From positions 17,130 through 81,129 of the forward strand of contig DIFI01000006.1 in assembly GCA_002419055.1 (NCBI GenBank): a stretch of 64,000 bases of DNA. Direction: 5' to 3'. Both the position numbers and the translations under genes were made by a program. Below the pieces are notes generated by a model. That model ran no database searches. It was not told the DNA's origin and saw only the letters and a program-made list of their open reading frames with translations. Positions 59,410 through 64,000 of the stretch are shown piece by piece (the stretch's first letter is position 1; each line of letters opens with the position of its first letter). The stretch comes from Peptococcaceae bacterium UBA5752 (GTDB taxonomy: Bacteria > Bacillota > Dehalobacteriia > UBA4068).

Positions 59410-60089
59410 ATGGATACGAAAGAGATTTTACCCAACTTTAAAATCTTAATAAACCAAAATATGCCCTCAAAATATGCCCTCTTTTAATACGAAAGCTTTT
59501 GCCGCTATCGTGCTAGCGGGAGGATTTTCGTCTAGGATGGGCAGCTTTAAACCCCTACTGCCAATTTCCGGGCAAGCAGCAATAATTCATGTAATCAATG
59601 CCTTTATTAAGGCAGGCATTGACGATATAAAGATAGTGACCGGACATAAAGGCAATGATATTAAACAAGCTTTGACTGATTATCCTGTAAAAATCGTTCA
59701 TAATCCCGACTATGCAAAAGGCATGTATACTTCAGTACAAAAAGGCGTTGCTGCTATTAGTGAAAATTGCGAAGCATTCTTTATATTGCCGGTAGATTAC
59801 CCTTTGGTTAAATATCAAACCATCAAGAAATTAGCCCAGTTCTGGTCGAATATAGATAAAAAAAATTATTTACCCTGTTTTCGAGGGGGAAAAAGGTCAC
59901 CCGCCTTTAATTTCGACGGCTTTGATACCTGAAATCCTCACTGAAGAACAGCCCCAGGGTCTGCGTTCACTTCTTAGTAAATACGCTGAGCAATCCTGTC
60001 TGATAGAGGTTGACGATATGTTTATCAACATGGATATGGATGATCAGGAAAGTTATCTTAAATTACAAAGATATTATGAGCAGTCTTAA
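59410..60089 (+). pseudogene. Frameshifted MocA-like nucleotidyltransferase
   Basis: Nucleotidyltransferase of the MobA/MocA type that attaches a nucleotide to molybdopterin. From ATG 59474: FAAIVLAGGFSSRMGSFKPLLP (NTP-binding LAGGxSxRMGxxK), VHNPDYAKGMYTSVQKG and LPVDYPLV. The frame ends at a TGA after 152 codons (59930-59932), but shifting by one base inside the G5A5 run at 59884-59896 restores EKGHPPLISTALIPEIL and continues to TAA at 60087-60089, giving the normal ~200-aa family length. A 13-bp tandem duplication (59456-59481) also breaks the frame from a better-supported ATG at 59410. Two disruptions suggest a decaying gene; a sequencing error at the homopolymer is possible. Confidence 0.8.
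59456..59481 (+). repeat. 13-bp tandem duplication at the mocA-like start
   Basis: Two identical abutting copies of AAAATATGCCCTC (59456-59468 and 59469-59481). Length 13 is not a multiple of 3; removing one copy joins the ATG at 59410 (behind AGAGGCG) with the rest of the gene in one frame. Confidence 0.9.
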
Positions 60090-60127
60090 CTATCTATAGA
60101 TATCTTAATAAACTTGGTCATTAAAGC

Positions 60128-60158
60128 TAATGCCATGCAGTATATCTGCATGGCATTA
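60128..60158 (-). terminator. Hairpin between convergent genes
   Basis: Perfect 13-bp stem TAATGCCATGCAG / CTGCATGGCATTA (60128-60140 with 60146-60158), 5-base loop; U-tracts weak on both sides. Confidence 0.7.
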
Positions 60159-60201
60159 AATATCTTAATAATCAGCCGTTATACAACTAACGGGTATTAA
60201 T

Positions 60202-63200
60202 TTAAATTAACTCGGATTTTTGCAGCAGTCGCTGGACAATAGCGGCAACTTCTGCACGGGTTATATTGTTTTGTGGGCAAATGGTTGTGGCTGTTCTGCC
60301 GTTAACCACCGCTGTGTCAATACAAGCAGCGATGCCAGATAAAGCATAATCCGAAGCAGATGAAGAATCCGTATAGCCTGCCAGTAGATCATTTTGTTCG
60401 CTAGCCGTCAGTGTTGCTTCCAGCTCCGTTATTCCCATAGCGCGGGCAATTATCGTCATAGCCTGCTCACGGGTGATTTTATCGTTGGGACGGAAAGTGC
60501 CGTCACTATAACCGGTGATTAGACCATATGAAACTGCCGTCTCAATATATCCGCAGTACCAGTCCGACGTCTTAACATCGCTGAAACCGTTATCACCAAC
60601 CCCTGCTTCCAAGCCCAGCGCTCTGACCATAATTGTGGCAAATTCAGCTCTGGTGATATCGCGGTCAGGTTCGTAATTTTTACCGTCTACACCGGTTACC
60701 ACTAGACGCGAACCCATGTCATTGACAGCATCTTTGGCCCAGTGCGAAGCCACATCGGCGAACTCTATCGGGTGGTAAACCACTGCATAGGTGCTGTTGG
60801 TCAGACTGTTGATCACCGCGTAATATTTACCGTCGATAATGATAATTTTGGTGGGTACATGATGTACTGTGCCGTCCGGGTCTACCACAACGCCGGTGGT
60901 GATTTTGTTCGGGTCGACACCGTCCGGTATGGCAATAGTTCTTTCCACATAGGAATCAAAAGAGTTAACAGTCGTTGTCTGGCCGTTATAGCTACAGGTA
61001 ATTGAAAATTCTACCGCCGGAACTACAAGAGTAAAGCCGCCTTGATTTGCCGCATCCTCAACCACTGTCGCCGTGGCATCCGAAGGCTCGGATATAGAGA
61101 TATTAACCGTTATGTCAGCCAGCGAAACGTCAGCGCCGAAAGATGCGGATACAGCATTGATATTAATTTGTGCAGCAGGCAGCGAATAAGTTGCGGAGTC
61201 GGTACGAATCTCCAGTGTAACGTCTTTTTCCTCCATGGTATCTACCATTGCGCCTGTCAATACGCCTGCGGCTACGTCTGCGCCGCTTGTGGAAATTGTC
61301 ACCGTCGCACCGCTGCCCTCTTGCTCGAGAATGCTGTTGAGCTTGCCAGTATCTACCGTAACCGTGGTTACGGTCTGACCATTGGAATTGGTAGTCGTCT
61401 CGGATGTTCCGGCAGCTTGTGTCTCGCCGTTGACTAAAACATCGGTTCCTGTAGTTGGCGTAGCCGGCGCTCCCGGAGAAACAAACGTCTTTTCCGATAC
61501 TGTCGTATAGATCGTTTTGTTGCCTGATGCGTCTTTGACAATGACATTGAAATAATATGTTGTACCCATATAGAGGTTTTGCGCCGTTACGGATGTAAGA
61601 TTGGCTGTCCAATCCTGGGCTATGACGCCGTTGGTTTCGGCGCTATCAATTGTGGCAATGTTATTAGTTGTCGAGTAGACAACCTTATACAGCAAATCTG
61701 CCTGCGCTGTCACATTATCCGTCGCAGCTGTCCAGGACAGGCCGATTTCACGGTAATCGCGACTCGTTATAGTAACTATGCCACCATTACCCACTGTCGG
61801 CAAGATCCGGTCGCCAAGCAATACCTCCGCGGAAGCCTGTCCCGCTGCCATAGCATTACCCGCCGCGTCATAAATTGAAGCGCCGTCCGCGGGTTTGATC
61901 GCTACCGTCTCAACACCGCTCGGTGTGCCGGTGATATTAATAAATACTCTGATTGTTGTTTCACCGCCCGCGAGAGCAGTGTCGTCCGTTTTCTTCACGG
62001 AGCTGATATTAACGCCGGTTGCGTCACCACCGTTTCGGGTGAACACTGGCTCGAGGTCTGATACCGCCAAGGCGGTTGTCCCATCTCCGGCACCGTATAC
62101 GCCCTCACTGAAGGTCAGATCAATGTAGCTGTTATCGTCGGCCAACGTTACCGTACCGATAGTCGGCGCAATGCCGTCAACCAACACTGCAGTTGTACTA
62201 CCGACACTGTTTAATGTCAGCGTGGCGTCATTACCGGCCACATCTTTAATAGTGCCGCCGTTTAAGCTTATCTCTGTATCAACACCAATGCCATCTATAT
62301 CACTATTGCCTGCTGCTACCGTATATCTGAATAAGATAGCCGCAGTACCGGTACCGCTTTGGTATGTTGCATTGACAGTTGATGAACCGTTCGTCAGTGT
62401 AATATACGGCGTACCACCGGCCGTCACCACATCAATATTTTCTGCAAAGTTTACTGTAAAGTCAAGGTTGTCCCCAGCTTTATACGTATCGTTTGCCGGT
62501 ACGCTTACCGATGATACCGTCGGCGCTGTGGTGTCTACCAGTACCGCCGCAGTGCTACCGACACTGTTCAGCGTCAGTGTAGCGTCATTGCCTACCGCAT
62601 CTGTGATCGTGCCGCCATTTAATGATATAGCACTAACTGCAATGCCGTCTGAATCTGTATCGCCAGTAGCTACTGTATATCTGAATGTAATCGCCGATGT
62701 GCCATCACCGCTGACATATGCCGCATTACCAGTAGATGTGCCAATCGTCAGCGCCATATACGGAGTGCCACCCGATGTTACAACGTTGACATTCTCAGAA
62801 AAATTAACTGCGAAATCCAGATTGTCTCCGGCCATATATGATTTGCTTGCCGGTACGCTTACCGACACTACCGTCGGCGCTACCCCGTCAACCAACACAG
62901 CCGTAGTTGTCGGCGGCGTAAACGTCAGCGTTGCGTCATTACCGGCCGCGTCTTTGATCGTGCCGCTGTTTAAGGTTATTACTGAGCCTGTGGCAATGCC
63001 GTCGGCATCATAATCGCCAGCAGCTACCGTATATCTGAACTTAATCGCTGTTGTACCGCTGCCGCTGACATAAATAGCATGGCGGGTCATTGAACCGATC
63101 GCCAAAGCAATATACGGCGAACCTGATACAGTAATATTCTCAGAGAAAGTAGCCGTAAAATCAAGCTCATCGCCAATTTGGTATATACAGGCGGAAGGCC

Positions 63201-64000
63201 CGGTTACCCCTGATACCGTCGGCGCTACCCCGTCAACCAACACAGCCGAAGTTGTCGGCGGCGTAAACGTCAGCGTAGCATTATTGCCGGCAGCGTCTTT
63301 GATCGTGCCGCTGTTTAAGGTTATCCCTGAGCCCGTGGCAATACCATCGGCATCGTAATCCCCCGCTGCAACCGTGTATCGGAACTTAATCGCTGTTGTA
63401 CCGCTGCCGCTGACATAAACAGCATAGCGGGTCGTTGAACCGATCGTCAAAGCAATATACGGCGAACCTGATACAGTAATATTCTCAGAGAAAACAACCG
63501 TAAAATCAAGTTGATCGCCCACAATATACGTACCGGCAGCAGGTCCGACTACCCCTGTTACTGTCGGAGCAACCCCATCAACCAAAACTGACGCGGTACT
63601 GCCGACACTGTTCAGTATCAGCGGGGCGTCATTACGCACTGCGTCGAAGACCTCAGCACCGTCTAACGTCAGCGAGCCTACGCTAATACCGTCTGTATCG
63701 TTATCTCCGGCTGCTACCGTATATCTGAATGTAATCGTCGACGAGCCGCTACCGCTATAGTAGTAGGCGTTGACCACTGTTGAGCCTATGGTAAGAGATA
63801 AGTACATATTACTGCCGTTATCTACAAAAACCGTCTCAGAGAAATTCACTGTAAAATCAAGGTTTCCGCCTAAGCCATATGTGCTATTTGCCGGAACGCT
63901 CACCGAAGTCACTGTCGGAGCAACCCCATCAACCAAAACTGACGCGGTACTGCCGACACTGTTCAGTATCAGCGTGGCGTCATTACGCACTGCGTCGAAG
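60202..64000 (-). CDS. Giant SLH surface protein with Ig-like repeats, 5' end beyond window
   Basis: The frame is open through the right edge, so only the C-terminal 1266 residues are seen. From the edge inward: five Ig-like repeats of about 115 residues (each APTVxxV...GDxLDFTVNFSENxxV...FRYTVAAGDxDxDGI...DAAGNDATL), a related SwmB-like domain (LTFSEGVYGAGDGTTALAVSD), an FN3-like domain (YREIGLSWTAATDN), a long beta-rich region, and three C-terminal SLH repeats (ASHWAKDAVNDMGSRLVV, SDVKTSDWYCGYIETAVSYGLITGYSDG, and a third). It should be an S-layer or adhesin protein anchored on the outside. Repeat DNA is nearly identical in places. Confidence 0.88.
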   Translation of the reverse strand, partial: FDAVRNDATLILNSVGSTASVLVDGVAPTVTSVSVPANSTYGLGGNLDFTVNFSETVFVDNGSNMYLSLTIGSTVVNAYYYSGSGSSTITFRYTVAAGDNDTDGISVGSLTLDGAEVFDAVRNDAPLILNSVGSTASVLVDGVAPTVTGVVGPAAGTYIVGDQLDFTVVFSENITVSGSPYIALTIGSTTRYAVYVSGSGTTAIKFRYTVAAGDYDADGIATGSGITLNSGTIKDAAGNNATLTFTPPTTSAVLVDGVAPTVSGVTGPSACIYQIGDELDFTATFSENITVSGSPYIALAIGSMTRHAIYVSGSGTTAIKFRYTVAAGDYDADGIATGSVITLNSGTIKDAAGNDATLTFTPPTTTAVLVDGVAPTVVSVSVPASKSYMAGDNLDFAVNFSENVNVVTSGGTPYMALTIGTSTGNAAYVSGDGTSAITFRYTVATGDTDSDGIAVSAISLNGGTITDAVGNDATLTLNSVGSTAAVLVDTTAPTVSSVSVPANDTYKAGDNLDFTVNFAENIDVVTAGGTPYITLTNGSSTVNATYQSGTGTAAILFRYTVAAGNSDIDGIGVDTEISLNGGTIKDVAGNDATLTLNSVGSTTAVLVDGIAPTIGTVTLADDNSYIDLTFSEGVYGAGDGTTALAVSDLEPVFTRNGGDATGVNISSVKKTDDTALAGGETTIRVFINITGTPSGVETVAIKPADGASIYDAAGNAMAAGQASAEVLLGDRILPTVGNGGIVTITSRDYREIGLSWTAATDNVTAQADLLYKVVYSTTNNIATIDSAETNGVIAQDWTANLTSVTAQNLYMGTTYYFNVIVKDASGNKTIYTTVSEKTFVSPGAPATPTTGTDVLVNGETQAAGTSETTTNSNGQTVTTVTVDTGKLNSILEQEGSGATVTISTSGADVAAGVLTGAMVDTMEEKDVTLEIRTDSATYSLPAAQININAVSASFGADVSLADITVNISISEPSDATATVVEDAANQGGFTLVVPAVEFSITCSYNGQTTTVNSFDSYVERTIAIPDGVDPNKITTGVVVDPDGTVHHVPTKIIIIDGKYYAVINSLTNSTYAVVYHPIEFADVASHWAKDAVNDMGSRLVVTGVDGKNYEPDRDITRAEFATIMVRALGLEAGVGDNGFSDVKTSDWYCGYIETAVSYGLITGYSDGTFRPNDKITREQAMTIIARAMGITELEATLTASEQNDLLAGYTDSSSASDYALSGIAACIDTAVVNGRTATTICPQNNITRAEVAAIVQRLLQKSELI
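62180..64000 (-). repeat. Tandem ~345-351 bp repeats coding Ig-like units
   Basis: Five tandem units inside the SLH gene. Two pairs are almost identical over long stretches: positions around 62881 and 63226 (345 bp apart) and around 63561 and 63912 (351 bp apart). Repeat number may vary by recombination and the assembly may be collapsed here. Confidence 0.85.

Noticed and set aside
62171..63013. 280-codon open frame on the plus strand
   Set aside because: Exact mirror of the Ig-like repeats of the SLH gene; repetitive only because the real gene is.

Overview
The window looks like chromosome from a strictly anaerobic, endospore-forming member of the Bacillota (Clostridia-like). The evidence is spoIIE, the clustering of tilS, ftsH, greA and lysS with folate and pantothenate genes, strong AGGAGG ribosome binding sites with many TTG/GTG starts, S-layer-homology (SLH) surface proteins, a BceRS-BceAB type module, and 2-hydroxyacyl-CoA dehydratase/activase and Na+-translocating decarboxylase proteins. 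Genus cannot be read from the sequence. No rRNA, tRNA, CRISPR array, prophage or intact insertion sequence was seen.

Layout. 1-18.2 kb is mostly a leftward housekeeping block: panC (cut by the window edge), folK-folB-folP, ftsH, tilS, spoIIE, recG, a fumarylacetoacetate-hydrolase family gene, an acyl-CoA synthetase, lysS and greA. A small Xre regulator, an acidic repeat protein and a 2-keto-3-deoxygluconate permease interrupt it at 12-14.4 kb. 18.2-21 kb holds an unknown gene, then a sodium-pump decarboxylase beta subunit plus a 48-aa membrane protein, behind a sigma-A promoter and a leader that reads as a yybP-ykoY (Mn2+) riboswitch with its own terminator. 20.9-23.1 kb has a likely small RNA and an ECF sigma / RsgI-like anti-sigma pair. 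23-32.8 kb carries a HAD phosphatase, a multidomain c-di-GMP protein, a HEAT-like protein, an MFS transporter, a DUF364-ferredoxin-MOSC operon, a lipoprotein and a NagZ-type glycosidase. 32.8-37.4 kb is a phosphoesterase with a 1109-aa SLH protein. 37.7-42 kb is a 1425-aa double activase. 42-46.4 kb is a complete Bce-type sensing and efflux module with a matching operator. 46.6-53.6 kb is accessory: a CAP-domain secreted protein, a DEAD-box helicase, a tiny cysteine-repeat protein, a propeller-like protein and a DUF6179/DUF6323 pair. 53.7-60.1 kb is a reductive acyl-CoA module (enoate/dienoyl-CoA reductase-like flavoenzyme, NTF2-like protein, two dehydratase/activase genes) with two decayed genes beside it. 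60.2-64 kb is the C-terminal part of a giant SLH protein built from Ig-like repeats.

Most worth following: the Mn2+-type riboswitch in front of a sodium-pump decarboxylase subunit; a ~110-bp structured repeat present twice, flanked by duplicated extended -10 promoters and with compensatory changes in two hairpins; a 61-aa protein that is 36% cysteine with its own promoter, ribosome site and terminator; a leader peptide with serial Shine-Dalgarno sites before the CAP protein; and a self-contained ~110-nt promoter-to-terminator transcript at 21 kb.
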